A DNA stretch of 35,222 bases from Candidatus Baldrarchaeota archaeon (GCA_030587435.1 JAUQZC010000184.1:1-35222); one strand, 5' to 3'. Shown: positions 1 through 8,005, counted from the stretch's first letter. Program-made: numbers and translations. The notes: generated from the letters alone by a model not told the origin.

Positions 1-705
1 CCGGAAATAATTTTAATCGGTGCTACGAAAAGAGGAAAAGAACTTGCCCCAAGACTTGCAACAAGATTAAACACAGGGTGCATGACCGAATGTTCAAAGC
101 TGGATATTGATGAAGAGGGAAGATTAGTGGTAAACCGTTTAGTGTATGGAGGTTCGTCCATTGCAATAGAAGTATCTCGCGTAAAGCCACAAATAGCAAC
201 AGTTCCACCACATGTATTTGAGAAACCTACGCCAAGCGATAGAACAGGTGAAGTAGTAAGGGTTGATGTTGATGTAAAGGAACCTAAAACCAAGATCGTA
301 GAAAAAAGGAAAAAGGAAATTGCGGGAGTAAGGCTGGAAGAGGCCCCGATAATCATTGCAGGTGGAAGAGGATTAAGAAGCAAAGAGGATTTCAAGTTGC
401 TGAAAGAACTGGCAAAAGTTTTGGGTGGTCAAGTTGGATGTACAAGGCCTATTGCAGCTGACTATGGATGGTTCACAAATTGGATCGGTATCTCAGGTGT
501 TAAAATTAAACCAAAACTTTACATAGCAGTCGGTATTTCGGGAGCTATTCAGCATACAGCGGGTATAATGGATTCAAAGATAATCGTAGCAATAAACAAA
601 GACGAGGAAGCTCCAATATTTAAGGCGGCGGACTATGGAATAGTTGGCGATCTCTACAAAGTAGTTCCTGCCTTAACAGAAGCTTTCAAAAAATTATTAA
701 AATGA
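1..705 (+). CDS. etfA: Electron transfer flavoprotein alpha subunit (partial, 5' end outside window)
   Basis: The reading frame is open from the first base, so the amino terminus lies outside the window. An internal ATG at 82 is not the start. ETF alpha/FixB carries the FAD that shuttles electrons between acyl-CoA dehydrogenases and a membrane or ferredoxin acceptor. The C-terminal FAD-binding domain is well conserved: GGRGL, then GCTRPIAADYGW, then KLYIAVGISGAIQH, then IVAINKDEEAPIF and ADYGIVGD. These are the standard ETF-alpha signatures. The convergent gene downstream is an acyl-CoA dehydrogenase, a functional partner. The ETF beta gene is presumably upstream. The family call is certain; the electron partner is inferred. 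Confidence 0.96.
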   Translation, partial: PEIILIGATKRGKELAPRLATRLNTGCMTECSKLDIDEEGRLVVNRLVYGGSSIAIEVSRVKPQIATVPPHVFEKPTPSDRTGEVVRVDVDVKEPKTKIVEKRKKEIAGVRLEEAPIIIAGGRGLRSKEDFKLLKELAKVLGGQVGCTRPIAADYGWFTNWIGISGVKIKPKLYIAVGISGAIQHTAGIMDSKIIVAINKDEEAPIFKAADYGIVGDLYKVVPALTEAFKKLLK

Positions 706-710
706 CACCT

Positions 711-734
711 TACTTATTTCTCTACTTTTATTTT
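711..734 (+). terminator. T-rich terminator after etfA
   Basis: A pyrimidine/T-rich tract follows the etfA stop codon by 5 nt, as expected for archaeal oligo-T termination. Read on the other strand, the A-rich bases just to its right (735-752) give a T-rich run that could end the convergent dehydrogenase transcript. There is no hairpin. Confidence 0.45.
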
Positions 735-762
735 AGAAAATAAAAAGGGGAATTTGGCTGTT

Positions 763-1968
763 TTATTTGTAGGGTACGTATTCTCTTCCAAGTAGTTCTC
801 TTGCTATAATTATTCTTTGAATATTTAGTCCTCCTTCAGCACCGACACAGTAGGACATGATCCCTCTTAGTCCCATTTCAAGTGGACATTCTTTTGTGTA
901 TCCGTAGGCGCCAAGCCATATCATAGCCTTCTCGAATGTTCTGAATGCTAGAGGTGGTCCTAATAGTTTAACTGCTGATATGAACTTTGAAACTTCAAGA
1001 GGCCCAAATCGTCCAGTGCTGTATTTTTCGTTAACCATCCACGCAGCCCTATATACAAGTGCTCTAAGCGCTTCGTTTCGAGCCCATAGGTCTGCCATTT
1101 CGAATTGTATTCCTTCGAATTTTGCTAGAGGTCTTCCGAAAAGTATACGTTGTTTTGTGTAGTCCATTCCAATTTCAAGCGCGCGTTGTGCTGCCCCTAC
1201 AGATGTTGCGCCGATAAGAAGTCTGGCTAAGTCGAAACCTTCCATTGTATAGTAGAAACCTTTGTTTACTTCCCCAAGTACATACTCATCTGATAATCTG
1301 ACGTCGTTCATTACGAAACCGCCAGTGGAGATACCCATTCTACCCATGTCATCGTATCTTTTCGTTATCTCTACTCCAGGAGCATCTATGGGCAGGAAGA
1401 ATGCGGTCATGCCTCTGTGGCCGAGTTTGGGATCTGTTCTTGCTATGATGAAATATCCACCGCCCATTTTCTTTGCTTCTTCGGTACCGCTGATGTATAT
1501 TTTTTCACCGTTGATTACCCATTCATCTCCTTCTTTCTTAGCAGTTGTTTTGACCGATGCTATGTCTGATCCGCCACCAGGTTCTGTAGTTGCTATACCT
1601 ACGAAAGCTTCTCCCTTTATTGCCTTTTTGATGTATTTTTCTCGAACTTCTTCAGAACAATACCTGTCGACAACATATCCCCATGAGGCTTCAACTAGGA
1701 AGAAAACTGGAACAGCTATGCTAATATCTGCGTGTGCTAACTCTTCAGCGGCTATGCAGGCAGTAACCCAATCGGAACCGGTTCCGCCGTGTTCCTCTGG
1801 AACGGTCATTAGAAGTAGTCCTAGGTCTGCCATGCCTTTTATAACATCCATGGGCATTTCTTCTTTTTCATCCATCTCTCTAACTTTTTCTAAGCTTAAG
1901 TTTTTCTCACACCATTCTCTAATGGCTTGTCTAAATAGTTCTTGTTCTTCTGTGAATGAGAAGTCCAT
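763..1968 (-). CDS. Acyl-CoA dehydrogenase (FAD-dependent)
   Basis: A 401-residue member of the acyl-CoA dehydrogenase family, which forms the alpha,beta double bond of acyl-CoA thioesters and passes electrons to ETF. The three family domains are visible: an N-terminal helical part (MDFSFTEEQELFRQ), a central beta part with the flavin-contacting GIATTEPGGGSD and EKIYISG segments, and a C-terminal helical part with RILFGRPLAKFEGIQ and GAYGYTKECPLE. In the usual YEGT position the protein reads AEGG, so the catalytic base is likely Glu378, although the neighbouring Tyr and Thr are replaced. The ATG at 1968 is preceded by a strong GGAGG. Convergent with etfA. The exact acyl substrate cannot be told from sequence. 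Confidence 0.95.
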   Translation of the reverse strand: MDFSFTEEQELFRQAIREWCEKNLSLEKVREMDEKEEMPMDVIKGMADLGLLLMTVPEEHGGTGSDWVTACIAAEELAHADISIAVPVFFLVEASWGYVVDRYCSEEVREKYIKKAIKGEAFVGIATTEPGGGSDIASVKTTAKKEGDEWVINGEKIYISGTEEAKKMGGGYFIIARTDPKLGHRGMTAFFLPIDAPGVEITKRYDDMGRMGISTGGFVMNDVRLSDEYVLGEVNKGFYYTMEGFDLARLLIGATSVGAAQRALEIGMDYTKQRILFGRPLAKFEGIQFEMADLWARNEALRALVYRAAWMVNEKYSTGRFGPLEVSKFISAVKLLGPPLAFRTFEKAMIWLGAYGYTKECPLEMGLRGIMSYCVGAEGGLNIQRIIIARELLGREYVPYK

Positions 1969-2367
1969 GGCAAAACCTCCCCAAATTTTAGCACTAATTG
2001 CTACAGCTAACTTATTCGTCTCGTCATAAAAAATTTACTAACTTCTTTTCCAAGTCGAATCTATACATAACTCAATATTAATTATGATAAAAGAAATACA
2101 TCAGATACTCTAACAACATTCTCCCAAAGCAATTTGCTATTATCTCTTTTCCGCCAAAAAAGAAGATCTAGAGAAAAAGGAAGCAATTATTACAAAACGC
2201 TGAAAAACTATATAAAACACTTGTATGTTCATCGTAAAATGATATCTATTATCATAATTAAATTAATTTCTTCCCACAATAGAAATATAAAAATGAGTTA
2301 TATAGGTATTTGAACCTAAAGTTTAAGTGATGTAGATTATTATTGGGAATAGGCTACCCAGTACTGT
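1969..2367. other. Intergenic region upstream of tRNA-Leu, no gene seen
   Basis: AT-rich DNA between the divergent dehydrogenase and tRNA-Leu. I see no credible ORF in any frame. An AT-rich AAAGTTTAAGTG element near 2317-2328 lies about 40-50 nt before the tRNA and could be its TATA region. This is a weak call. Confidence 0.4.
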
Positions 2368-2495
2368 GCGGGGGTGGCCGAGCCAGGTCAAAGGTTAAAA
2401 GAGTTCCGATCATAGGCGCAGGACTGAGGCACCCACCCTGGGCTCGAATCCTGTGGCGTAGGCCTGCGTGGGTTCAAATCCCACCCCCCGCACCA
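2368..2495 (+). tRNA. tRNA-Leu(GAG) with two introns
   Basis: The acceptor GCGGGGG (2368-2374) pairs with CCCCCGC (2485-2491). The discriminator is A and CCA is encoded. The T arm is GTGGG/CCCAC and there is a long class II variable arm. The anticodon loop reads CTGAGGC (anticodon GAG). Removing 22 nt from the D arm (2392-2413) and 18 nt after the anticodon (2431-2448) leaves an 88-nt tRNA including CCA. Both introns fit relaxed bulge-helix-bulge motifs. In the D arm, exon GGTC pairs with intron GATC, flanked by the 3-nt bulges AAA and ATA. In the anticodon loop, TGAG pairs with CTCG, which puts the second splice at 38/39 rather than the canonical 37/38. Confidence 0.93.
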
Positions 2496-2726
2496 CAAAA
2501 CTTTTAATCATATTATCGATGTTCACTTTAATTGTTAGTTTAACTTTTAACGTCTTTTGTAACATTAAAATGAAAGTTGAATAAGAAGTAACTCAAGAAG
2601 CTTTATGATTTTTAAAGTATGTTCACAAAACCCATGAGATTTGACTAATTTTCGAAAAACGATTATAGTAGTGAAGATATATTTAAAAATCGAATTTAAT
2701 ATAATATATAATGAAAAAAGGAAATG

Positions 2727-2795
2727 AGAACTCGTGGGGGTGGTCACCATGTGGGTGACGCCCCACGAGTTCTTATGGGGTGACAGACCACCTCC
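2727..2795 (+). ncRNA. Candidate structured RNA: nested hairpin with a competing 3' helix
   Basis: A perfect 13-bp stem (2727-2739 AGAACTCGTGGGG with 2761-2773) encloses a second 6-bp stem, GTCACC 2743-2748 with GGTGAC 2754-2759, and a 5-nt loop. The tail at 2786-2795 (GACCACCTCC) can instead pair with 2736-2745 through about 10 bp including one G-T, which would be mutually exclusive with the large hairpin. The element sits alone in a ~570-bp gap between two tRNA genes, with AT-rich TATA-like DNA at about 2677-2710 upstream. It contains no ORF. It matches no SRP RNA, RNase P RNA or box C/D pattern that I recognise. The surrounding gap (2496-3066) otherwise shows nothing. Confidence 0.45.
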
Positions 2796-3066
2796 ATAAT
2801 ATGATTTTCCACCATTTTTTGGAGAATTAAAACATGTTGAGATTTACCTTTAACCGTTGTTTGACTGACTATCTCTACTTCTTCGTAAAAGTACTGTTTA
2901 CAGTTCTGTGTACATCGTTTTTGTTATTTTAATCCTAGCCTTCAATTATAAGCAAACACCTAGTGGTTAAGTTAGAATTCATATATTTACGTTCAAGATC
3001 GTATTTTACCTATTTATGGTTCTTTCGATGAAGTTTTATTTGTCTTACTAAGTGTTAGAAGTGAAT

Positions 3067-3184
3067 TGGAGCCGCCGGCGGGATTCGAACCCGCGACCAC
3101 CGGATTTCTCGTTTGCTGACGTTAACGTTTTATTACGAGTCCGGCGCATTTGGCCATTTTATCTACCAGCTGTGCTACGGCGGC
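3067..3184 (-). tRNA. tRNA-Thr(CGT) with two introns
   Basis: Read on the minus strand, the acceptor GCCGCCG pairs with CGGCGGC, the discriminator is T and CCA is encoded (3067-3069). The anticodon loop CTCGTAA gives anticodon CGT. Removing 14 nt from the D arm (3149-3162) and 28 nt at 37/38 (3106-3133) leaves a 76-nt tRNA. The D-arm intron restores the D stem GCAC/GTGC exactly. It fits a relaxed bulge-helix-bulge, with exon TGGT pairing to intron GCCA between bulges AGA and AAT. The anticodon intron pairs CTCG with CGAG. Divergent from thiL. Confidence 0.94.
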
Positions 3185-3209
3185 ATTTCTTATTTTTTAA
3201 AAGTAGGTA

Positions 3210-3220
3210 AAAACTTAAAG
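3210..3220 (+). promoter_or_regulatory. Possible TATA element for thiL (and tRNA-Thr opposite)
   Basis: AAAACTTAAAG in the 83-bp gap between divergent tRNA-Thr and thiL is the best TATA-like match. It is about 50 nt before the thiL start and about 30 nt before the tRNA-Thr 5' end on the other strand. Similar AAGTTTAA or AACTTA strings precede tRNA-Leu and the restriction gene. Position and AT character are the only evidence. Confidence 0.35.
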
Positions 3221-3267
3221 TTTTCGTCTAACATTTACATTTGTGATATCTTTGTGGTGGTGTTTGT

Positions 3268-4260
3268 TTGAGAGTTAAAGATCTTAGTGAACGAGGCTTA
3301 ATTGAACGTTTTTTCAAGATTATGGATAAGTGCGAAGATAGTGTTTTACCTTTTGGGGATGATGCTGTAGGCTATCTTATTGATGATGACCGTGTTTTGA
3401 TTGTTAATGTTGATATGCTTGTTTGGGGCACTGATGTTCTTCCTGGGATGTCCTTTAGGCAGGTTGGACGAAAGGTTGTTACGATGTGTGTTAGTGATGT
3501 TGCTGTTAAAGGTGCTAAACCGCTAGGTGTTCTTGTTTCTATCGGAATACCGAGGAATTTCCAAGTTGAGTATGTTGAGGAGATTATTAGAGGTATTAAT
3601 GAAAGTAGCCGTGAATATGGGGCGTGTTTTTTAGGCGGAGATACTAATGAGTGCGACGAGGTTGTTTTAGACGGTGTAGCATTTGGTGTAGCGAATAAGA
3701 AGAATTTAGTTTCTCGCAGTGGGGCGAAACCTGGTGATATTTTGGCCATTACTGGATATTTTGGCTATACTGCCGTAGGGTTTAAAATTTTGCTTGAAAA
3801 CCTTTCTGCTCCAAGCGATTTGATGAAAGGATTCTTAGATGCTGTTTATAATCCTAGGGCGAAAGTAAAGGAAGCGGTTTCATTAGCTCAAAGTGGAGCA
3901 TTAACGTCCAGTATTGATAGTAGTGATGGTCTTGCATGGTCACTATATGAGTTGAGTAAGGCCAGTAATGTTGGTTTCATTATTAGAAATTTGCCAGTTC
4001 CTAGGGAAATTGCTATGTTTGCTGAAGATCATAATTTAGATCCTTTTGATTTAATTTTATATGGTGGAGAGGAATTTGAGCTTGTAGTAACCGTAAAACC
4101 AAATATGTGGAATGAAGCCGTAAAAGCTGTTGAGAAAGTAGGAGGAACGCTTATTAAAATAGGGGAAGTAACAAAAGAGAAGAAGATAGTTCTCGTAGAT
4201 GAAGAAGGAAATGAAAGAAGAGTAAAGCCTCGTGGATATGAGCATTTTGCTCACGGTTGA
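3268..4260 (+). CDS. thiL: Thiamine-monophosphate kinase
   Basis: A 330-residue ThiL, which phosphorylates thiamine monophosphate to the active cofactor thiamine diphosphate. It shows the AIR-synthase/PurM-like fold signatures: GDDA at residues 30-33 (metal and nucleotide binding), NVDMLV at 47-52, SDVAVKGA at 76-83, GGDTNE at 123-128, then SIDSSDGLAWSL and YGGEEFELV in the C-terminal half. The start is TTG at 3268, preceded by GGTGG; no ATG is available in this position. Codons are strikingly T- and G-ending at the 5' end. It is followed closely by a radical SAM gene, likely co-transcribed, with no obvious pathway link. Confidence 0.95.
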   Translation: MRVKDLSERGLIERFFKIMDKCEDSVLPFGDDAVGYLIDDDRVLIVNVDMLVWGTDVLPGMSFRQVGRKVVTMCVSDVAVKGAKPLGVLVSIGIPRNFQVEYVEEIIRGINESSREYGACFLGGDTNECDEVVLDGVAFGVANKKNLVSRSGAKPGDILAITGYFGYTAVGFKILLENLSAPSDLMKGFLDAVYNPRAKVKEAVSLAQSGALTSSIDSSDGLAWSLYELSKASNVGFIIRNLPVPREIAMFAEDHNLDPFDLILYGGEEFELVVTVKPNMWNEAVKAVEKVGGTLIKIGEVTKEKKIVLVDEEGNERRVKPRGYEHFAHG

Positions 4261-4273
4261 GGTGAATAAAGTA

Positions 4274-5989
4274 GTGAAAGTAACTTTGTTAGATGGATAT
4301 GTAGATGAACCCACGTGTCTTGGTGTACCTCCCTATATTTCTCCGTATATAAGGTATACAGCAGGAGCTATATGGACCGCGAATCCACAGGCTCAGATAA
4401 GGTATTTTACTATTGATGAAGTTAGAAAAAACGTAGAATCTTTCTATAAAGTAGCAGAAGATTCTGATCTATTCATTGTTGTTTTTGGAGTTTCTGTTCC
4501 AGGAAAATATCTTGGAGGAAAACCAGCAACACCTAAGGAAATCTATGAATTAGCGTTGAAGGTTAAGAAACCTGTTAAAGTTGTTGGAGGACCAGCTGCA
4601 AAATTTGGAAGCGGCGTTAGAGGCGGTATGGTTGTAAGAAATACGGGCCTGTTTGAAGAAGTTTTTGATCTAATTGTTAACGGAGATTTAGAAATAGTAA
4701 TTCATGATTTAATTTTAGAGAAATTGAAAGTTAATAGGGTTGATCCTACTCGCATTAGAGAAACTGCACATAACATTTTTGAATATGCAGTTAAAGGAGC
4801 AAGAGTGGTTACGCAACACCCAAGGTATCCGAGAGTTATCTGTGAAATCGAAACTTATCGTGGATGTAGCCGAAAAATTACGGGTGGATGTTCTTTTTGC
4901 ACTACTGCCGCATACTATGGTTTACCAGATTTCAGACCCGTAAAAGATGTTGTATCTGAGATAGAAGCACTATATCGACATGGTGTAAAATATTTTAGGC
5001 TTGGCAACCAGCCGGATCTTTTTGCATACCAGGCAAAGGGTGTAGGAGAACTAGAATTTCCACAGCCGAATCCAGAGGCTATTAAAAAACTGTATCAAGG
5101 TATTAGAAATGTTGCTCCTAACTGCTATTTATGGATGGATAACGTGAACCCTGGCACAATTGCACACTATCCCGAAGAATCAAAGGAAATAGCGAAAATA
5201 ATTGTGACATATAATACACCTGGGGATGTTGCAGCCTTTGGCGTAGAATCAGCGGATCCGAAGGTAATAAAATTAAATAATCTCAAGTGCACTCCGGAAG
5301 AAGCTATGAAAGCAATAGAAATATTAAATGAAATTGGCAGAGGAAGAGGATGGAATGGTTTACCTAAACTTTTGCCCGGGTTAAACTTCGTTTTTGGACT
5401 TATAGGGGAAACAGAAAAAACCTACGAATTAGACTATTTATTTTTAAAAGAAGTTTTGGAAAGAGGTCTTCTTGTTCGCAGAATAAATTTACGGCAAGTA
5501 CTTGTGTTCCCAGGAACAAGAATATGGAGCGTAGGGACAAGATTTCTACGGAGAAATTACCATCTCTTTAAAAAGTGGAGTAAAAGAATAAGAGATGAAA
5601 TAGATATTCCAATGTTGAAAAAGGTAGTGCCAGCAGGAACTGTCCTCAAAGAAGTCATAACAGAAGCCTATTTTGGGAAAAGAACATATGCAAGACAGCT
5701 GGGTACATATCCGATAACCACTGTGATCCCCGATGAACTACCCTTGAACACGATGCTTGATGTAAAAGTTATAGATCACCAAGCGAGATCAGTAATAGCA
5801 ATACCCTACCCTCTCGATATAAACAAAGCATCAATAAGAATCCTCTCCGTAATACCACAAATAGGGAAAAAAAGAGCTGCAAGAATATTAAAAAACAGAC
5901 CAATAAAAAACCAAAAACATCTCGAAACCATCCTAGACAACAAAACATTAGCAAAACAAATATATCAAAACTACATAGCAAAAAAATAA
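4274..5989 (+). CDS. Radical SAM protein with C-terminal helix-hairpin-helix (COG1031-like)
   Basis: I place the start at GTG 4274 (571 residues), since GAGGTG at 4259-4264 is correctly spaced. An upstream in-frame codon at 4232 would overlap thiL. The iron-sulfur motif is a long-spaced variant, CSRKITGGCSFC, with Cys198, Cys206 and Cys209. The first spacing is seven residues instead of the usual three, as in the COG1031 archaeal family. The N-terminal ~180 residues resemble a cobalamin-binding-like Rossmann region. The C-terminal ~60 residues (LSVIPQIGKKRAARIL) form a helix-hairpin-helix, suggesting nucleic acid contact. The reaction is unknown. The last ~200 nt of the gene are A/C-rich, unlike its start. 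Confidence 0.88.
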   Translation: MKVTLLDGYVDEPTCLGVPPYISPYIRYTAGAIWTANPQAQIRYFTIDEVRKNVESFYKVAEDSDLFIVVFGVSVPGKYLGGKPATPKEIYELALKVKKPVKVVGGPAAKFGSGVRGGMVVRNTGLFEEVFDLIVNGDLEIVIHDLILEKLKVNRVDPTRIRETAHNIFEYAVKGARVVTQHPRYPRVICEIETYRGCSRKITGGCSFCTTAAYYGLPDFRPVKDVVSEIEALYRHGVKYFRLGNQPDLFAYQAKGVGELEFPQPNPEAIKKLYQGIRNVAPNCYLWMDNVNPGTIAHYPEESKEIAKIIVTYNTPGDVAAFGVESADPKVIKLNNLKCTPEEAMKAIEILNEIGRGRGWNGLPKLLPGLNFVFGLIGETEKTYELDYLFLKEVLERGLLVRRINLRQVLVFPGTRIWSVGTRFLRRNYHLFKKWSKRIRDEIDIPMLKKVVPAGTVLKEVITEAYFGKRTYARQLGTYPITTVIPDELPLNTMLDVKVIDHQARSVIAIPYPLDINKASIRILSVIPQIGKKRAARILKNRPIKNQKHLETILDNKTLAKQIYQNYIAKK

Positions 5990-5990
5990 A

Positions 5991-6043
5991 AATCATAAAG
6001 TAAAAACTTTACCAGTAAAATTATGATTGTTATCTTCATTTTA
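5991..6043 (+). terminator. Hairpin plus T-rich terminator after the thiL unit
   Basis: AATCATAA (5991-5998) pairs with TTATGATT (6021-6028). Inside lies a second small hairpin, GTAAA (6000-6004) with TTTAC (6008-6012). A T-rich tract follows to 6043. It begins 2 nt after the radical SAM stop codon. Confidence 0.5.
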
Positions 6044-6051
6044 GCAATTCC

Positions 6052-6312
6052 TTAGACCCCCTTTAGTTCTTCTTCTAGTTCTTCTTTAGTTTAGACCGGT
6101 GACCATATGTTTTTTCATGTATATATTCTATAAATTTCCATATGGTTGTGCATGCCACTTTTGCTCCCTCTTCCACACTTATTAATCTTTCTACTGCTTT
6201 TTCTAGTTTATGTTCTTTAATTTTTGATAAAATCCATTTTCGAACTAGTGTTGCCCTATCCACATTTTTCACTTGCAATTTCCTCTAAAACTTTCATATC
6301 CTCTTCATTAAG
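6052..6312 (-). pseudogene. UPF0175-family antitoxin remnant, two frameshifts
   Basis: Three frames together read as one UPF0175-like protein (small archaeal DNA-binding antitoxins, often VapB-like). One frame gives MKVLEEIASEK. Dropping one T near 6270 leads into VDRATLVRKWILSKIKEHKL then AVERLISVEEGAKV and TIWKFIEYIHEK. A second shift near 6090 gives the typical acidic tail TKEELEEELKGV with a TAA at 6052-6054. The family match rests on the VDRxTLxRK start of helix 1, the EKAVER segment, the LWEF-like WKFIEY, and the acidic end. No toxin partner is visible beside it. The amino end runs without a gap into the fragment upstream, so the boundary is approximate. Confidence 0.6.
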
Positions 6313-6571
6313 CTCTCTTTTCAAAAAATCAAGAAAACTTCTAGGTCTACTTTTACAACGTTCCAACTTCCGTTTAACAATTTCAACCTCACATGTTTTC
6401 TTTAATTCTTCCAGTTCATAGCCACTTAAATCACGAGTAATCAGAAAATACAGATAAACATCGTTTTTCGATCTCAAAACATCTATTTAAAACACCCATA
6501 CCATTAAGCTTTTTTCTAATGGTTTCTCCAACTTTTCTAGGCGCTCTAACACACAAGACAGAGGACTTCAA
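6313..6571 (-). pseudogene. Trm5/TYW2-like N-terminal domain fragment, frameshifted
   Basis: From a TTG at 6571, with GGTGA just upstream, the frame reads MKSSVLCVRAPRKVGETIRK then LNGMGVLNRCFEIE. The next frame continues NDVYLYFLITRDLS, CEVEIVKRKLE and RPRSFLDFL. Order and spacing match the D1 domain at the amino end of archaeal Trm5-type tRNA (guanine-37) methyltransferases. One extra A in the A-run near 6475 explains the shift. The whole catalytic methyltransferase domain is absent; instead the sequence runs into UPF0175-like sequence. This is probably a dead fragment. A complete trm5 should exist elsewhere. Confidence 0.5.
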
Positions 6572-6800
6572 AATAATCACCAATTCACAGCACCAATACT
6601 CTTTACAAATTAGCTTAATGTTATAACGCAAAAATAGTTTTATGGTTATGACGCCTTAAAAACCCTACAAGGAGCAGAGTTCAATTGCCTTTCTCAGATT
6701 TCTTCATGGAGATTCATGTACGAGTACTGAGTAATGGAAAGATAATTACAAACGTCATCTTGAGCTGTTCTTAACTTACATGTCCTATCTAAATACGTCT

Positions 6801-7361
6801 TTAAAATGGGTTATTGTGAAGTATCTTAATCCAATGATGTTGTCTTCTGACAATTTTGAAGCCAAAACGACTATACATTTTTATCGCATCAGATAGGACT
6901 AATCCTGTGTCTGCAATAGCTTTGGAGAAGCCTTTTTGACGTATGTTTTTTAGAAGATGATAAAAGAGAGTGTATCCAATACCCCTTTTTCTATACTCTG
7001 GTAGGACTCCTGGGATGCCTAGACGATAGTTATTACCGTTAAAATCCATAACACCAACAACCTTCCCTTTGTATTCTGCCACAAGAATAATTTCATAATC
7101 TGAACTCTTTAAATAGGAGAGAACTTGTTCCGATGATGCTTTTGGTCCAAAGGGAGACCAAGGGGCACTTTTCCTAAATATTTCAGCAATATCTTCGGCG
7201 TCCTCTTCTCTTGCAGGTCTCACATTTACATCCAAGTTAAGTCTAACATGTTTTATAGGCTCACTTAGGTTTAGCTTCCTCGTCTTAGAACTACAAAACA
7301 TCGAAAAATATGATAAACCAGTTAAACCCAAAAGATTCATAACCGTAGGCGGAAAATACAT
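6801..7361 (-). CDS. GNAT-family N-acetyltransferase
   Basis: The core from about residue 47 onward (VNVRPAREEDAEDIAEIF) to the end is a complete Gcn5-related acetyltransferase: the beta4 strand region KVVGVMDFNG, the acetyl-CoA loop VLPEYRKRGIGYTLF (R-x-x-G-x-G type), and the C-terminal YSRFGFKIVRRQHHW. The substrate is not predictable. The true start is doubtful. The ORF can begin at 7361, but the first ~45 residues do not look like the family and are antisense to another coding-like stretch. GTG 7223, TTG 7235 or ATG 7301 are better candidates, none with a clear ribosome site. It is the only intact gene in a region of remnants. Confidence 0.8.
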   Translation of the reverse strand: MYFPPTVMNLLGLTGLSYFSMFCSSKTRKLNLSEPIKHVRLNLDVNVRPAREEDAEDIAEIFRKSAPWSPFGPKASSEQVLSYLKSSDYEIILVAEYKGKVVGVMDFNGNNYRLGIPGVLPEYRKRGIGYTLFYHLLKNIRQKGFSKAIADTGLVLSDAIKMYSRFGFKIVRRQHHWIKILHNNPF

Positions 7362-7404
7362 AACAAAAAGAGAATACGAAGAAATAAAAGAAAAGACAAA
7401 GTAA
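7282..7404 (+). pseudogene. Orphan 3' coding remnant, unidentified
   Basis: An open plus-strand frame ends at TAA 7402-7404 and reads ELQNIEKYDKPVKPKRFI then TVGGKYITKREYEEIKEKTK. It has the composition and amphipathic, charged tail of a real protein C terminus but no start codon or upstream body. It overlaps, antisense, the doubtful N-terminal extension of the acetyltransferase gene. I do not recognise the family. It could also be chance. Confidence 0.25.
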
Positions 7405-7732
7405 CACGTTTACTTTAACAAAAACTTAAAACTTAAAAATTTAAGAAAACTAAGTTTAATCTTGACTTAATTTAAAAAGTAATGAAGAATAATCATATTT
7501 GCATTTAAACTATAAAATACTTTGACGACGCGCTACGTGTAATAACTAGCGTGTACATATATGCTCTCTGCGTAGTTTATTACTCCTGTAGAAAATTGTT
7601 TTACGCACCTTAGAATACTTCAAATTTTCTTGACATGTCGCCAATTCTTATCATACCGCCTAAATGTGGTTAAAGGAGTCAGTATCAAACATGAAACCAG
7701 AGATATAACCCCTTCAGTCAAAGGCTTCTCTA
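7405..7732. other. Intergenic, no gene seen
   Basis: AT-rich DNA with short broken frames only. It lies between the orphan coding remnant and the hsdS tail. I find no RNA gene, no repeat longer than chance and no plausible promoter that leads to a gene. Confidence 0.4.
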
Positions 7733-7885
7733 TTAAATCTTTCTAGCATTTTCTATCGCTTCATTAATCGCTTTGTTAGCCTTGTTAATGTTCATTAAAA
7801 CACGAGCGGTTTTTTGCTTTTCTTCGAAAGGCAGGGGTAAGACACCATCCGAAGAAGTACTTGCTGAGTAATTTTTGGACGTGTA
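7733..7885 (-). pseudogene. C-terminal remnant of a Type I restriction specificity subunit (HsdS)
   Basis: A minus-strand frame ending at TAA 7733-7735 reads NYSASTSSDGVLPLPFEEKQ then KTARVLMNINKANKAINEAI. The PLPFEEKQK(T)A run followed by a long helix is the end of an HsdS target-recognition domain (normally PLPPLEEQ plus I/V) and the start of its conserved helix. An in-frame stop lies directly upstream near 7888, so only about 50 codons survive. No hsdM or hsdR is visible. It neighbours an intact Type II system, marking this as a restriction-gene hot spot. Confidence 0.55.
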
Positions 7886-8005
7886 CTACCTGTAGCTAAT
7901 CTTTTTCAGTCTAGCGTTTTTTAAAATAATATATAAACTTAGGGTAAGTGAGTTCTATGAAATCTTAGGGTGTTGCATTTTGTGATGTTGCAGACGTGAT
8001 AGTGA

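Noticed and set aside
1262..2029. Plus-strand 255-codon ORF opposite the acyl-CoA dehydrogenase
   Set aside because: It is fully antisense to a complete, well-conserved enzyme, is Ser/Pro-rich and has no family features.
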